A DNA stretch of 64,000 nt, from the NCBI GenBank assembly GCA_964472785.1, contig CAYYMH010000005.1, positions 1 through 64,000 on the forward strand. Reading direction: 5' to 3'. Shown here in pieces: positions 9,616 to 19,633 of the stretch. The notes under the pieces were generated by a model. The model did no database searches, was not told the DNA's origin, and saw only the letters and a list, made by a program, of their open reading frames with translations. This stretch comes from CAYYMH01 sp964472785 (GTDB lineage Bacteria; Zhuqueibacterota; Zhuqueibacteria; Thermofontimicrobiales; Thermofontimicrobiaceae). Position numbers and translations under genes: made by a program. Within the stretch, counting starts at the first letter, position 1. Each line of letters starts with the position of its first letter.

Positions 9616-10839
9616 ATGGTAGATCTTGAGAATGCGTTACGTTCCGCAATTTCCAATATCCAAAACCAACCGCCGGTTGTGGTGCCTTTGAAAAAGGCAG
9701 GCGGGAAGATATTAGCAGAAAAAATTTCATCGCCGGTCGATATTCCTAATTTTACCAAAGCCACTGTGGACGGTTATGCTGTTTTTTCTGAAGATGTGAA
9801 AAGTAAAAAAGCGATCAACGAGTTGGTCGGGTCAGTTGCCGCAGGTGATTTTCCGACAATGAAACTGGAGCGCGGACAGACCGTGGAAATTCAGGCAGAG
9901 GCACCTGTCCCCAATGGATGCGACACAGTGGTAGAAAAGTGTAATGCCAGAATAATTATGAATGGCGCTCGGGTTGGTGTTTTACGCAGGGTGAAAAAGG
10001 GAGAGAATATCCGGCTCAAAGGGGAGGTGATAAAAAAAGGTGATGTGGTGCTGGAAAAAGGAAACTGTCTCCAGCCAACGCAGATTTCACGGTTGAGTAT
10101 GTTAGGGATTCAGAGCGTAAAGGTTTTTCCGACACCTCGAATTGGCGTTTTTGCTTTAGGAAATGAGTATAACGATTGGGAGCACCCGGTTAAACCAGGA
10201 CAATTTTGGGATGCCAATGGACCGGCGCTATGTAATTCACTTTACGAATTAGGTACACAACCGGATTACCTCAACAATGTAGAAGAAAATCCCGATGCAA
10301 TAATTAAAATGCTCGCATCAGCCAATCAATTCGGTCTGGTCATTATGACTGGCATAACGGATACGCGGCGAAAAAATTTGGCTGTTGATGCATTGCGAAA
10401 AGTAAATGCGCAGATTATTTTTGATGGCGTGGCGGTAGCTCCGGGGAGCTCGACAACGCTGGCAAGGCTCAATCACCAACTGATATTTGTACTACCGCAT
10501 GATCCTTACGAAGTGATGCTGATCTTCGAAGTTCTGGTCGTTCCGGTCGTTCGCCGGATGTTAGGTTTTAAAAAACTTTACAGCTCCACGTGTGAAGCAT
10601 TGCTCAAAAAGAAAATCCGCAACAGAAGCAAAAAACATTTAATTATTCCTGCCAACTTAATCGTCGAGAATGAAAAATTGTTGGTGGACACATTAAATTC
10701 AAAGAATAATTTTGACCTGACTTCACTCTCCCGGGCGAACGCGCTGATCTGTATTTCCAAAGATGTAGAAACGATTAAAAGCGGAAAAAAGGTCAAGGTC
10801 ATTTTGAATCGTTATCCCGCTGAATTTTTATCCCGATGA
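9616..10839 (+). CDS. Degenerate MoeA-like protein
   Basis: A 407-residue protein with the overall plan of MoeA, which inserts molybdenum into molybdopterin: an N-terminal domain with PNFTKATVDGYAVF (family DMDGYA), a VKKGENIRLKGE-like linker and a MogA-like domain with FALGNEY and PGQFWDANG. Key active-site blocks are altered. The GGVSxGxxD block reads MTGITDTRR, and the GLPGNP block reads VLPHDPYE. It may therefore not insert molybdenum. It follows the GMC and aldehyde dehydrogenase genes after 119 bp and precedes an SDR gene. I see no molybdoenzyme nearby. It could be a divergent paralogue with a changed ligand. Confidence 0.7.
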   Translation: MVDLENALRSAISNIQNQPPVVVPLKKAGGKILAEKISSPVDIPNFTKATVDGYAVFSEDVKSKKAINELVGSVAAGDFPTMKLERGQTVEIQAEAPVPNGCDTVVEKCNARIIMNGARVGVLRRVKKGENIRLKGEVIKKGDVVLEKGNCLQPTQISRLSMLGIQSVKVFPTPRIGVFALGNEYNDWEHPVKPGQFWDANGPALCNSLYELGTQPDYLNNVEENPDAIIKMLASANQFGLVIMTGITDTRRKNLAVDALRKVNAQIIFDGVAVAPGSSTTLARLNHQLIFVLPHDPYEVMLIFEVLVVPVVRRMLGFKKLYSSTCEALLKKKIRNRSKKHLIIPANLIVENEKLLVDTLNSKNNFDLTSLSRANALICISKDVETIKSGKKVKVILNRYPAEFLSR

Positions 10840-10965
10840 CATTCCAATGCCGTTTAGAAAAAAAACTAAACTGAACATCACGCAAAGCCTCGAAAAACGT
10901 GCGATATAAGTTAAACTCCAAAATATGTGAAAAGATTGATCAGTAAAAAGGAAAGCGACGGTTTA

Positions 10966-11754
10966 ATGGATTTAGGACTGAAAAATAAACCCGTATTAGT
11001 GATGGCATCAAGTGCGGGGATCGGTAAAGGAATTGCGACCATTTTTGCTGAAGAAGGCGCGAATGTGATGCTGTTTTCCATATCTGAAGAGAAACTGAAA
11101 AAAGCACAACAGGAGATATTTTTAGCAACGGGTAAAAAACCGGCTTTTTCTGTCGGAGATATGTCCAATTACAGCGACATCAAGCGTACAGTGAGTTTAT
11201 CGATTGCTAATTTCGGCTCAATTTACGCACTCGTGAACAATTCTGGAGGCCCACCAGCCGGCACTTTTGAAAATTTTAATGATCAGAATTGGCAAAGTGC
11301 GTTTGAACTGACATTGCTGAGCTATCTTAGAACAATCAGAGAAGTGATTCCGGTGATGAAGGAGAACGGTCAGGGTAGAATTCTAAATATCACATCAACA
11401 TCAATCAAGCAAGCGCTGGACAATATGATACTGTCGAATACGTTCCGCATGGGGATTGTTGGATTGAGTAAGTCACTGGCATCTGAATTTGGGAAGTACA
11501 ATATCCTGGTCAATGTGCTGGGACCGGGCAGAACCGATACGGAACGATTACAGCACATTGATAGCATTTGGGCGGAGGAGGCAGGAATGTCTGTGAACGA
11601 TTTTAAGAGAGATGTGTTTAAAAAGATTCCTCTCGGACGTTACGGTGATCCGAGCGAATTAGGGAAATTAGCTGTTTTTCTTTGTTCTGAAGCAAATACT
11701 TATATTACCGGTCAGATGATCCTGGTGGATGGCGGAATTGTTCGGGCGTATTAA
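10966..11754 (+). CDS. SDR-family oxidoreductase lacking the YxxxK pair
   Basis: A 262-residue short-chain dehydrogenase/reductase. The start at 10966 gives the canonical opening MDLGLKNKPVLVMASSAGIG with the nucleotide-binding glycine motif, and AAAGGAAAG lies upstream. An in-frame GTG at 10927 would add 13 unusual residues. NNSGGP is the NNAG block, and GRYGDPSELGKLAVFLCSE ... ITGQMILVDGG is the standard C-terminus. At the active site the usual Tyr and Lys are replaced: alignment through IVGLSKSLA places Ser and Arg there (LSNTFRMG). That matches a known SDR subgroup with an LSNxxR motif. It may reduce or oxidise a keto/hydroxy group, or have lost that chemistry. It is the last gene of the plus-strand cluster. 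Confidence 0.82.
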   Translation: MDLGLKNKPVLVMASSAGIGKGIATIFAEEGANVMLFSISEEKLKKAQQEIFLATGKKPAFSVGDMSNYSDIKRTVSLSIANFGSIYALVNNSGGPPAGTFENFNDQNWQSAFELTLLSYLRTIREVIPVMKENGQGRILNITSTSIKQALDNMILSNTFRMGIVGLSKSLASEFGKYNILVNVLGPGRTDTERLQHIDSIWAEEAGMSVNDFKRDVFKKIPLGRYGDPSELGKLAVFLCSEANTYITGQMILVDGGIVRAY

Positions 11755-11837
11755 AATTCGAGATACGTGAAATCGAGTCAAGTGGTTTCGATCAAAAAAC
11801 GTTGTTTTGTGAAAATAATTACAAAATTTTTGACTTA

Positions 11838-12155
11838 TCAGGATTGAACCTTCGCTGTACTTTCAGAAAAATAAAATTCAAAAATCTTTTTGATGCGCTT
11901 GTGTTCATCCGATTTTTTCTTCATCAGATTGACTGACCAAATGAGGAAAAAAGCTCCGATAATTGACAAACAAGAAGATCCGATCGTGTCAATTGAATTG
12001 TTGAAGTTCAGTAAACAAAAAAGTAACGCACCTATTAAACCACAACTTGCCCCCAAAGTCAAGTCACAAAAAAGCCCGTATCTACGACACTTTATTAGTT
12101 TCCCTGTCAGCCAACCAGTGGTAATACCGAGGATAATACAAATTATAAAATTCAT
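11838..12155 (-). CDS. Small membrane protein, GlsB/YeaQ/YmgE-like
   Basis: A 105-residue protein with three hydrophobic segments: about residues 3-20, 31-50 and 60-78. Glycine-rich turns (GITTGWLTGKLI and LGASCGLIGALLF) match the pattern of the GlsB/YeaQ/YmgE transglycosylase-associated family. A charged tail follows (KKKSDEHKRIKK). The start at 12155 is chosen because GAGGGG lies 7 bases upstream; a GTG 15 bases earlier is in frame but has no ribosome-binding site. Its role in this family is poorly defined, usually stress-linked. Confidence 0.6.
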   Translation of the reverse strand: MNFIICIILGITTGWLTGKLIKCRRYGLFCDLTLGASCGLIGALLFCLLNFNNSIDTIGSSCLSIIGAFFLIWSVNLMKKKSDEHKRIKKIFEFYFSESTAKVQS

Positions 12156-12287
12156 TGTATTGCCCCTCACAATAAATTTTTAAGATATTAAATGTGTTAG
12201 GGATAAAATAAAGAAATTATCCCACTTGTTTGTTTTGGGTGAAAAGATTTGTAACTATAGTGTCCCAACTTTTAGTATTAGTTTGCA

Positions 12288-12323
12288 ATTTGGAGTGGTG
12301 AATTGAGTATCACCACTCCAAAT
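12288..12323. repeat. Perfect 14-bp hairpin
   Basis: ATTTGGAGTGGTGA and its exact reverse complement TCACCACTCCAAAT are separated by 8 bases. No T-run follows on either strand, so it is not a classical intrinsic terminator. It may be an operator, an RNA structure or a REP-like element. Confidence 0.6.
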
Positions 12324-12769
12324 CAAAGCTGTGTTATAGACACCCCTTCACTCTGCCATAACACATTTTAAAGATCAGCGATAATAAAATACTGTTTAGT
12401 TGAGTACATATAAGTAAATTTAGATACTTAGTTGCCTTTAATCGGATTATCGTTTTACAAAAAAACTGTTTCATTGCGATACAGGTATTGGAGGAGAATT
12501 TGAATGAATTTTTGGTGCCATTTTGAGCTAATAAATAATGCATCACAACTTAACTTTTTGAAATTGATCAATTATCAATTATTAAAAACAATCTGTTATG
12601 TTATTAAAAATCAATATAATAAAATTGAAAAAAGAAATTGAAAAAATAAATAAATTACACCGTACTATGACATGGTTTAATAAAAAGTTTTATTTGAGGA
12701 AAAAAAATATATTTTATTAAAATAATATAAATTTTCATGTGAAGTGCAAATATAATACCAAAACATAAA

Positions 12770-12802
12770 AAAACCCGGCACCTAAAAGGTACCGGGTTTT
12801 TA
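12770..12802 (-). terminator. Rho-independent terminator after the large T9SS cargo gene
   Basis: The stem AAACCCGGcACC pairs with GGTaCCGGGTTT around a short TAAAA loop. It is flanked by A- and T-runs, so it can work in both directions. It lies about 25 bases past the stop codon of the minus-strand gene ending at 12826. Confidence 0.85.
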
Positions 12803-12825
12803 GAGACAAAATTAATTCTTCAACC

Positions 12826-15800
12826 TTATTTCATTAGAATCATTTTCTGCGTCTTACTAAAATCAGCCGCAATGATCTGATACAGATAAATACCGCTGGT
12901 GACTTTGTTTCCGAAATTGTCGCGTCCGTTCCATTTTGCCGAGAACGTTCCGGCAGCTTTATCCTCATCAATCAGGGTCACAATCCGTTTGCCCTGCATG
13001 TTGTAGATGTTGATTGTCACATGACTCGCTTTTGGAATTCCATAATGGATCGTGGTTTCTGGATTGAACGGATTCGGATAATTTTGTGACAACGAATATT
13101 CATCCGGAATCACGCTTTCATTTAATTCCACAGAAGTGACGCCAGTTACCATGATCGGACCATGATAAGTGGTCTCGCCACTGATGCTGATGTCTTCCAG
13201 TTTATAATAGTATGTGCCAGATTCTTCGGGTAAGTCACGGTATTCATAATCAGCACCGGAAGTCGCATCCCCTTGGGCAGCGATCAAGTTTGTATTGATT
13301 TTTACGTAATCCGCATTTTCAGACTCGCTGCGGTACAGGTTAAAACCAGCGTTATTGGGCTCGGTTTCTGTGACCCACCGGATAGTGACGCCTTTATTTT
13401 CTGCAGTCGCTTCAAAAACAGTTAGGGTAATCAGGCTGGGTCCGGGTTCCGGTTCTTCTTCTAATGGAATATTATTTTGTATAATGATCGGATCGCCCTG
13501 TTCCAGATAGAAAGACATGTAATACTGGTTATCCGCACAATTGTAATTTGTCAACCAGTTATTGGAACCATCTTTCGCGCCCAAACCCATGACGATCGGA
13601 TTCGGATCTGTAGCGTCAGGATCAAATGCGCCACTCTGGGGTGTGCACGTTGTACTCATCACATAACCCGAAGGTGGCGTGTATGTCAGATCATAAGTTC
13701 CGGGTGTGCCGTCGGTCTTGAATTGGAAGTAACCATTAGAACCATCTTCATCAATTGTTATTGTGCCGCCGCTGCTGGTTGTGACACCAATCGTTCCGCC
13801 GGAAACCAAATGTCCGTTTGACTGATCGTAAATCCAGCCGCTCGGATCATAATCGACATAATTAGGAATACCATCACCGTCGCGGTCTCCCGTACTCTCG
13901 TCAGCATCAAGCAGATAATCGCCATCGGAATCGTCATCCAAATAGTCCGGAATACCGTCCCCGTCGGTGTCTCCGCCGCCTTCGTTGTAGTCAGGGATAC
14001 CGTCGCCGTCCCCGTCGGAACCGCCGCAATCTGTCGTGACCGGATTTCCGGCAGGATAGGGATCATCCAACCAGGGGCAGAATTCCGCGACGCCGGATAT
14101 TTTATCTCCGGTGCCATCTGCATTATCAACATCGTGATAAGGACCGGTATCGTCGGTATCGCCCCAGTAGTTGTACTGAGCTTCCACTGCTGCGGCTGCT
14201 TCGTTGGTTAATCCGTACGGATCATTCATGTAAATATTATTATTATAAATGGTTACCGTTTCGGCAAACACGCGGCTTTCCAGCAGAATACCGGCGGCTG
14301 TGCTGCGCTTGTTGGTGGAAAGATTGTTATGATGGATTCTGTTGTTGCGGATTATAATGTCCTGAATTGCGAATGCTAAATAAACCGTACCATTTTCAGA
14401 AGTGTTAGCGTAACATTCATTACCTTCGACCAACACATCACTGGTATAAACCGCAATACAATCGTCATTATTACCACCACCAACATCGTGGACGGTATTA
14501 TTCAAAATCCATCCGCCAAAATTGTCCGCGTCATTGCCACCTTTGTTACCCATTTTGATGCCTTCACCGTAAGGTAATTCATAAATCAAATTATCACTGA
14601 TAGTAATCGAGTCGCAGTCATAAACGTAAATCGCGGCATTATCGCTGGACACATTTGTGATCTCATTATTCGAGATAGTACATTGTTGAGAGCTGGCAAA
14701 ATTAAGTCCATCTCCAGCCCAACCAATATCGTAAACATAATTGTATTCCAGCAAACCGTAACGGCACTCTTTGATTTGCACACCTTCGTCACCCTGTCCG
14801 TCATGGATAATACAATATCGAACTGTAGTCGAATCGTGGGAATTGCTTTGGCGAACCATATCTCCGGTGCCGGATTTAATCTCGATACCATTTATCGTAA
14901 CATTGGCTGCATCGATGTAAAAAATGCGTCCCAACGCACCCTGTCCGTCCACAATTGCTTCATTAGCCGATCCTGCAGTTCGCGTCGTACCAGCAGAGGG
15001 ACGGGGATCAACATTCGCCTGCGGTCCTTGGATGGTAAGCTCTTTGTCCACATTAATAGTCGCCGGAGGCGTAAATGTTCCGGCGCTCAATTCCAGCACA
15101 TGTCCGTCCTGTGTATCCGCATCATCAATCGCTGTCTGAATATCACAGAACAATTCGCCGGTATTCAGATTTGTGACGGTCGGGCCACCACATTCGCCAC
15201 ACGTGCCTCCGGGATACGAACCATCAAGCCATGGTCCATAAATAATTCCGCCGCTTGAAGCTGCTACCACAGCATCGCCCGAACCGGTCGCATCACCACT
15301 GGGCCCGCTAATATCGCCCCACCAGTTACAGGTGGCATTATTATCAACTGTGGACTGATTGACTAATCCGCCATAAGCCGAGCCATCAGTCCCGCTGTAA
15401 TTTTGCACATTTCCGGTAATGTTACAATCGTGAATCTCAACGTTGGTCGGACCGGTGTGATCTTTACCGGGTTCGCCAAAACGAAGTCCACGTTCATTAT
15501 TTGAAATTGTACATTCACTGATGGTGACATTGCTCACTATCGCCGGGAAGGTCGCATAACTGGGATCATTTCCTGTTCCGCGACCTTTTACTGTCAAGCC
15601 AACGCCTTCTTTAGCTTCGTCAGTGGCGTTGTTGTTGATAGTACAATTTTCAAATATAAAGTTTTGATAGGTGCCAGCTTTTAAATTCAAATCAAATCCA
15701 GCGCTCCACGCCTGAAAATAGGAAGGCAGTGCACTGGAATCAAAGCCGTTTTCGTCAGCAGTACAGCCGGTAAACGACGCTTCGTGAAGTTTTTCCGCGT

Positions 15801-17463
15801 AAATGCCTTTGTGATTGTTGTGATTAAAGGTGGTATTTTCTACCACCACGTTTTGCACTGTGCTGGCGTCGCTGCTGACCTCTTTTTGAAAATACCAGCC
15901 ATAGGTTAAATCGTCAAAACTACAATTCAATACATCCAAATAACTCAAACTGGATGTCAAGTCAACGTAAAGCCCGCGTTCTTGTTCTGTGCTGGGATTA
16001 GTGTTTGTACCAATGACTTTGACGTTGTCCAATTTGAGATAGGAAATGTCCCAACCGGTTGCTTCGGTAAATCGACCAATTGAGATACCGGCAATGCCGT
16101 CGGGTTCAACGCGCATATCCTGGATCAAAATCGGATCGGTGTCTGAATTTCCCGATGCTTCAATTTGGATCACACCGATTTTGGTATCACCTGCTCCGGC
16201 AGCATTCTGAGTGATGATGGAATTAGTTGCCGGATCAGTTCCTGAACCCGAACCTAAAATTTGGACATATTTGTCAATGGTGATGTTTTCGTTGTAAGTG
16301 CCGGGCAATACGTGAACAGTGCTGCTATAAACCGCATCGATCGCGTCCTGAATGGAATTGAACGCATTGTATTGCCAGGTTAAATTCGGATCGTAAGTAT
16401 CCACATCTGCCTGGCTGGTCCAGTCATCATCTACCCAGGCTTCGGTGGGCGGAAGTTTCATGGTCGCATAGCCTAAAGCTTTGCCGCCATCTGCTGAACC
16501 AAAATCTGCATCATAAATGAGCGTCCAATCCGCATCCGCATCTGAATTTTGCACCAGCCAGCATTCCCGCAAATCATGCTCTGCGGTTTCGGACAGAATC
16601 GGACTGGATGCGGGGCCTGTTGTTTCGTCGCTCCATTCCCAATTGTCCGGATCGATAAAAGCCGCTTCCAAATCTGCCGGAGATAAACTGGCTTTTGCTT
16701 CTGTATTAATTGCCAAATAAAAATCGCTGTCTCTGGGATCGACATAAATTTTTCCCATACCGCGGTCATGTCCCAGGTCGAAAAAACTACCGGATGGTGT
16801 CCATCCGAAAGTCACACCGGACGGAAGTTCAAGCGGTCCCCAGCCGGTTCTACCGCCAATACTGGCAAACGCTTCCCAATCATCATCGCCATCGTCACTG
16901 CGAACCAACATGGTCTGCGACTGATTGGATTCGGCAAACGCATAATAGGTGCCGTTGATCTCGATGACATCATGGAAGCCGTAATAGACCCAGCCGTGTG
17001 CATCAGTGAAAGATGCCGCATTCGGGATGGTAAATGTGCTCACCAGCGTCCAGTTGGTCAGATCATTGGAAACGTAAAACTTATGATCTGTATTATTACC
17101 CACAGATGCCCATGCACGATAAGCATAATCAGTCCCACCAATATTGATGGGCCAATCTTTAATACAGAAATGGGTGTCAGTGATGTTCGTGCCGGTAACT
17201 GAAGCCGGAAATCCAGTCGGACCGGTTGTGGTTTGGACGTAAGAAATTGTTTGTCCCGCATCCCGGTCTTCAAAAAATACGGTGAACGTATTATCCGTAC
17301 CAAATCCGCTGATATAGCGTGGTTGATAAGAAGACGGTGTCGGATTTGATAGTGGTGCCGTCGGTGTTTGATCAGTGACAGTCACATTGAACTGAGCTAA
17401 AACAAGCGCCGGTGCAAGTAACACGATCAGAATGAATGAAATCAGTGATAAATGGTTTTTCAT
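12826..17463 (-). CDS. Large secreted beta-propeller/beta-helix protein with T9SS sorting domain
   Basis: This is a 1545-residue exported protein. Domains in order: signal peptide (MKNHLSLISFILIVLLAPAL, cleaved near LAQ); a GH43/sialidase-like propeller, about 25-350 (DAHGWVYYGFHDV, GKIYVDPRDSDFYLAIN); two right-handed parallel beta-helix regions, about 355-720 and 745-1110, each opening with an IQDAID or IQTAID pectate-lyase-like block; acidic TSP3-type calcium repeats (DGDGIPDY); an SdrD B-like module; a fibronectin-like domain; and the sorting domain (SLSQNYPNPFNPET ... GIYLYQI ... KMILMK). It probably acts on polysaccharide at the cell surface, but no catalytic residue can be assigned. 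The start at 17463 has AGGGGAGAGG just upstream; earlier in-frame codons do not. A strong terminator follows. Confidence 0.85.
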   Translation of the reverse strand: MKNHLSLISFILIVLLAPALVLAQFNVTVTDQTPTAPLSNPTPSSYQPRYISGFGTDNTFTVFFEDRDAGQTISYVQTTTGPTGFPASVTGTNITDTHFCIKDWPINIGGTDYAYRAWASVGNNTDHKFYVSNDLTNWTLVSTFTIPNAASFTDAHGWVYYGFHDVIEINGTYYAFAESNQSQTMLVRSDDGDDDWEAFASIGGRTGWGPLELPSGVTFGWTPSGSFFDLGHDRGMGKIYVDPRDSDFYLAINTEAKASLSPADLEAAFIDPDNWEWSDETTGPASSPILSETAEHDLRECWLVQNSDADADWTLIYDADFGSADGGKALGYATMKLPPTEAWVDDDWTSQADVDTYDPNLTWQYNAFNSIQDAIDAVYSSTVHVLPGTYNENITIDKYVQILGSGSGTDPATNSIITQNAAGAGDTKIGVIQIEASGNSDTDPILIQDMRVEPDGIAGISIGRFTEATGWDISYLKLDNVKVIGTNTNPSTEQERGLYVDLTSSLSYLDVLNCSFDDLTYGWYFQKEVSSDASTVQNVVVENTTFNHNNHKGIYAEKLHEASFTGCTADENGFDSSALPSYFQAWSAGFDLNLKAGTYQNFIFENCTINNNATDEAKEGVGLTVKGRGTGNDPSYATFPAIVSNVTISECTISNNERGLRFGEPGKDHTGPTNVEIHDCNITGNVQNYSGTDGSAYGGLVNQSTVDNNATCNWWGDISGPSGDATGSGDAVVAASSGGIIYGPWLDGSYPGGTCGECGGPTVTNLNTGELFCDIQTAIDDADTQDGHVLELSAGTFTPPATINVDKELTIQGPQANVDPRPSAGTTRTAGSANEAIVDGQGALGRIFYIDAANVTINGIEIKSGTGDMVRQSNSHDSTTVRYCIIHDGQGDEGVQIKECRYGLLEYNYVYDIGWAGDGLNFASSQQCTISNNEITNVSSDNAAIYVYDCDSITISDNLIYELPYGEGIKMGNKGGNDADNFGGWILNNTVHDVGGGNNDDCIAVYTSDVLVEGNECYANTSENGTVYLAFAIQDIIIRNNRIHHNNLSTNKRSTAAGILLESRVFAETVTIYNNNIYMNDPYGLTNEAAAAVEAQYNYWGDTDDTGPYHDVDNADGTGDKISGVAEFCPWLDDPYPAGNPVTTDCGGSDGDGDGIPDYNEGGGDTDGDGIPDYLDDDSDGDYLLDADESTGDRDGDGIPNYVDYDPSGWIYDQSNGHLVSGGTIGVTTSSGGTITIDEDGSNGYFQFKTDGTPGTYDLTYTPPSGYVMSTTCTPQSGAFDPDATDPNPIVMGLGAKDGSNNWLTNYNCADNQYYMSFYLEQGDPIIIQNNIPLEEEPEPGPSLITLTVFEATAENKGVTIRWVTETEPNNAGFNLYRSESENADYVKINTNLIAAQGDATSGADYEYRDLPEESGTYYYKLEDISISGETTYHGPIMVTGVTSVELNESVIPDEYSLSQNYPNPFNPETTIHYGIPKASHVTINIYNMQGKRIVTLIDEDKAAGTFSAKWNGRDNFGNKVTSGIYLYQIIAADFSKTQKMILMK

Positions 17464-18731
17464 GGTGCCTCTCCCCTTGATAATTATTGAATGATTTATT
17501 TCTCCCTTCAAAAGTGATTTCAACTTGTGGTGCATTCTAAAAGCAGAATAATTCTCTTCTGACTTAATATTTACGGAGGCTTATTGAATGATTTGATACC
17601 CCTTTTATTTAGCATTAAGAATCCCCTTTCACAGATTTGAAAATATCATCTGTTATTGTCAGTAGTGATAAATTTTAAATTATGTTATGAAGCGATGAAA
17701 TAAGTATTTCTTTGGTAGAAGACTTTTTAGTAAGCACTTTTCAGTGATTGAGCTCCCCCAAAGATGTTAGCCATTGAAAAATATAAGATTGATGGTTAAG
17801 CATAATGTAAGTAATTATTAACAAATTACATGCCATAACCTGTAATTATTAGCTAATATTTAACAATGAATTTGTCATAAAAATAGGATTGTAATTCGTT
17901 GGCTTTTAAAAATCTTACCAAGCTACCAGATACTTTTTTTTGTAATATTAACAAATACTTAGTGAGAATAGAAAATTAGGTCATTAAAAAAATACAGACT
18001 ATCCGATCAAAAATGAAGGAGATTCAGATTGAAAAATATTTTGAACAAAAAAAGCAGGAAATTATCAGTTAGCAAAAATATTAAAAAATTGTTTCAATTG
18101 ATAACAGTGTTTCAGTGTGATACAAAAATCAATATTGTTAAGAAATAACTTGGAATACCATAAAAAACTAAATAACAATAGGTTAATTGAGCGCTTAATA
18201 TTTTCGGTTTGCAAATGGGTTTGCCGTTCGGTGACAAGGTGTCGAAAATAACAACATCTATTTGGGGTGTGGATCGAAAGAAGAAGGGTTCAAAATTTTC
18301 TGAAACGCAATTACTTGAAACTCTAATCGTCAATTAATTAGAACTTAATTCATATTTTAATCCGACAAAACTAAGTTTAAAATTCAAATTCTGATAACTT
18401 TTTATTTCTTCGTTTTTTGGAGTCTTGGTAGCAATCATTTATGTTGAACAATGCGGATTGAGCGTGTTCTTCTGATAAAAAAATCAAAAAACACTTGTTT
18501 TTCTATAAAAAAATTGTATCTTAGTAACAAATAATTATCTCAATTTAAAGCGGATTACAATATTATTAAAATTGCCACATTTTGCTCTTCCATTGTAACC
18601 TCTTCTAATTTAAATCATCGTTTAAATTTTTAAGAAGATTAAATTGAGACATTATTTAATAATTGGAATCCAGCGTCTCATCATGACCGAGGTGATGGAT
18701 AAATTTCATATTTTTTTGAAGGAGTCCAAAA
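17464..18731. other. Long AT-rich intergenic region
   Basis: About 1.27 kb lies between the divergent T9SS cargo gene and the RRM gene. Open frames on both strands are short and lack ribosome-binding sites or recognisable products; the longest credible-looking one, 18112-18333 on the minus strand, has no coding signature. The part next to 18732 probably holds the promoter and a long leader of the RRM gene. I see no clear RNA gene. Confidence 0.4.
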
Positions 18732-19016
18732 ATGAATATTTATGTGGGCAATTTACACCATTCTGTCACAGACGATGATTTAAAAAACACGTTTGAAGAG
18801 CATGGCAAAGTAGAATCAGCAAAAGTGATTAAAGATCGGTTCAGCGGCGATTCAAAAGGGTTTGGTTTTGTGGAAATGCCAAGCCGTGACGAAGCAAAAA
18901 TGGCGCTGATCAATCTTAATGGCAAAGATTTAAAGGGGAAACAAATTGTCGTTAGCGAAGCTCGACCGCGCAAAGATAATAAACGGGGCGGCGGAGGCAG
19001 ACGCAAACGATGGTAA
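18732..19016 (+). CDS. RNA-binding protein with one RRM domain
   Basis: A 94-residue protein consisting of a single RNA-recognition motif. RNP2 is IYVGNL (residues 3-8) and RNP1 is KGFGFVEM (42-49), both with the expected aromatic residues. The tail is basic and glycine-rich (RPRKDNKRGGGGRRKRW), as in bacterial glycine-rich, often cold-induced, RRM proteins. It should bind single-stranded RNA and act as an RNA chaperone. GAAGGAG lies 6 bases upstream of the ATG. It lies 46 bp before slyD on the same strand, so a shared chaperone-type transcript is plausible; the terminator after slyD would end it. Confidence 0.92.
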   Translation: MNIYVGNLHHSVTDDDLKNTFEEHGKVESAKVIKDRFSGDSKGFGFVEMPSRDEAKMALINLNGKDLKGKQIVVSEARPRKDNKRGGGGRRKRW

Positions 19017-19062
19017 AGAATAGCATAATTCGTTAAATTTATGAATATAACAGGAAGGTATC

Positions 19063-19530
19063 ATGCAAATTGAACAAGACAAAGTTGTATCATTTCATTA
19101 TGAATTAAAATTGGATGGCGGAGAAACGATCGACTCCTCGATTAAACGCGAAGAGCCGCTCACATTTTTAGCCGGACACGGTCAAATCATTCCGGGATTG
19201 GAAAGTGAATTGATAGGCATGGAAAGCGGTGATAAAAAATCCATTCGGGTGACACCGGAAAATGCCTACGGCGTCCGGGATGACAGACTCGTCCAGACGT
19301 ATCCGAAAGAAAAGTTACCGGATGATATTGATTATCAGAAAGGCAAAGTTCTGCAAGTGCAGAATAAAGACGGACGCCCCATGGAGGTGTTAATTACCAA
19401 CGTGACAGATGAAAAGGTGACGCTGGATTTGAATCATCCGTTAGCAGGAGAACATTTGAATTTTGAAGTGGAAGTCACCGAAATCCGAGATGCTACTGAA
19501 GAAGAATTAGACCACGGACATTCGCATTAA
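19063..19530 (+). CDS. slyD: SlyD-type FKBP peptidyl-prolyl isomerase
   Basis: A 155-residue FKBP-type isomerase. The N-terminal half has the family opening VVSFHYELKLDGGETIDSS and the GQIIPGLESELIGMESGDKK core. An IF (insert-in-flap) domain separates the two FKBP parts (VTPENAYGVRDD onward, about residues 65-125). NHPLAGEHLNFEVEV is the characteristic C-terminal strand. The short tail ends HGHSH, a small version of the metal-binding His-rich tail. It should act as a cytoplasmic proline isomerase and chaperone, with possible nickel binding. An AGGAAGG ribosome-binding site is present. Confidence 0.92.
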   Translation: MQIEQDKVVSFHYELKLDGGETIDSSIKREEPLTFLAGHGQIIPGLESELIGMESGDKKSIRVTPENAYGVRDDRLVQTYPKEKLPDDIDYQKGKVLQVQNKDGRPMEVLITNVTDEKVTLDLNHPLAGEHLNFEVEVTEIRDATEEELDHGHSH

Positions 19531-19591
19531 TGAGATGGATATTGATACGATAGAGTTTCGTTAAAATACAGCTTTATATTTCCTGCTTATA

Positions 19592-19633
19592 ATAAAAACG
19601 CCAGGCACAGCAAAATGCCTGGTGTTTTTTGTT
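19592..19633 (+). terminator. Rho-independent terminator after slyD
   Basis: AAAACgCCAGGCA pairs with TGCCTGGtGTTTT, with a single G-T wobble, a short A-rich loop and a run of six Ts. It lies 60 bases past the slyD stop. Confidence 0.88.

Larger units (their letters stand above)
12156..12825. other. AT-rich intergenic region
   Basis: This stretch separates two minus-strand genes. It contains a perfect 14-bp hairpin (12288-12323) and a terminator (12770-12802). Open frames in it are short and have no ribosome-binding site. The remainder is very AT-rich and shows nothing else. Confidence 0.4.

Noticed and set aside
18112..18333. 73-residue open frame on the minus strand
   Set aside because: No ribosome-binding site, no family pattern, and composition like the surrounding AT-rich DNA.
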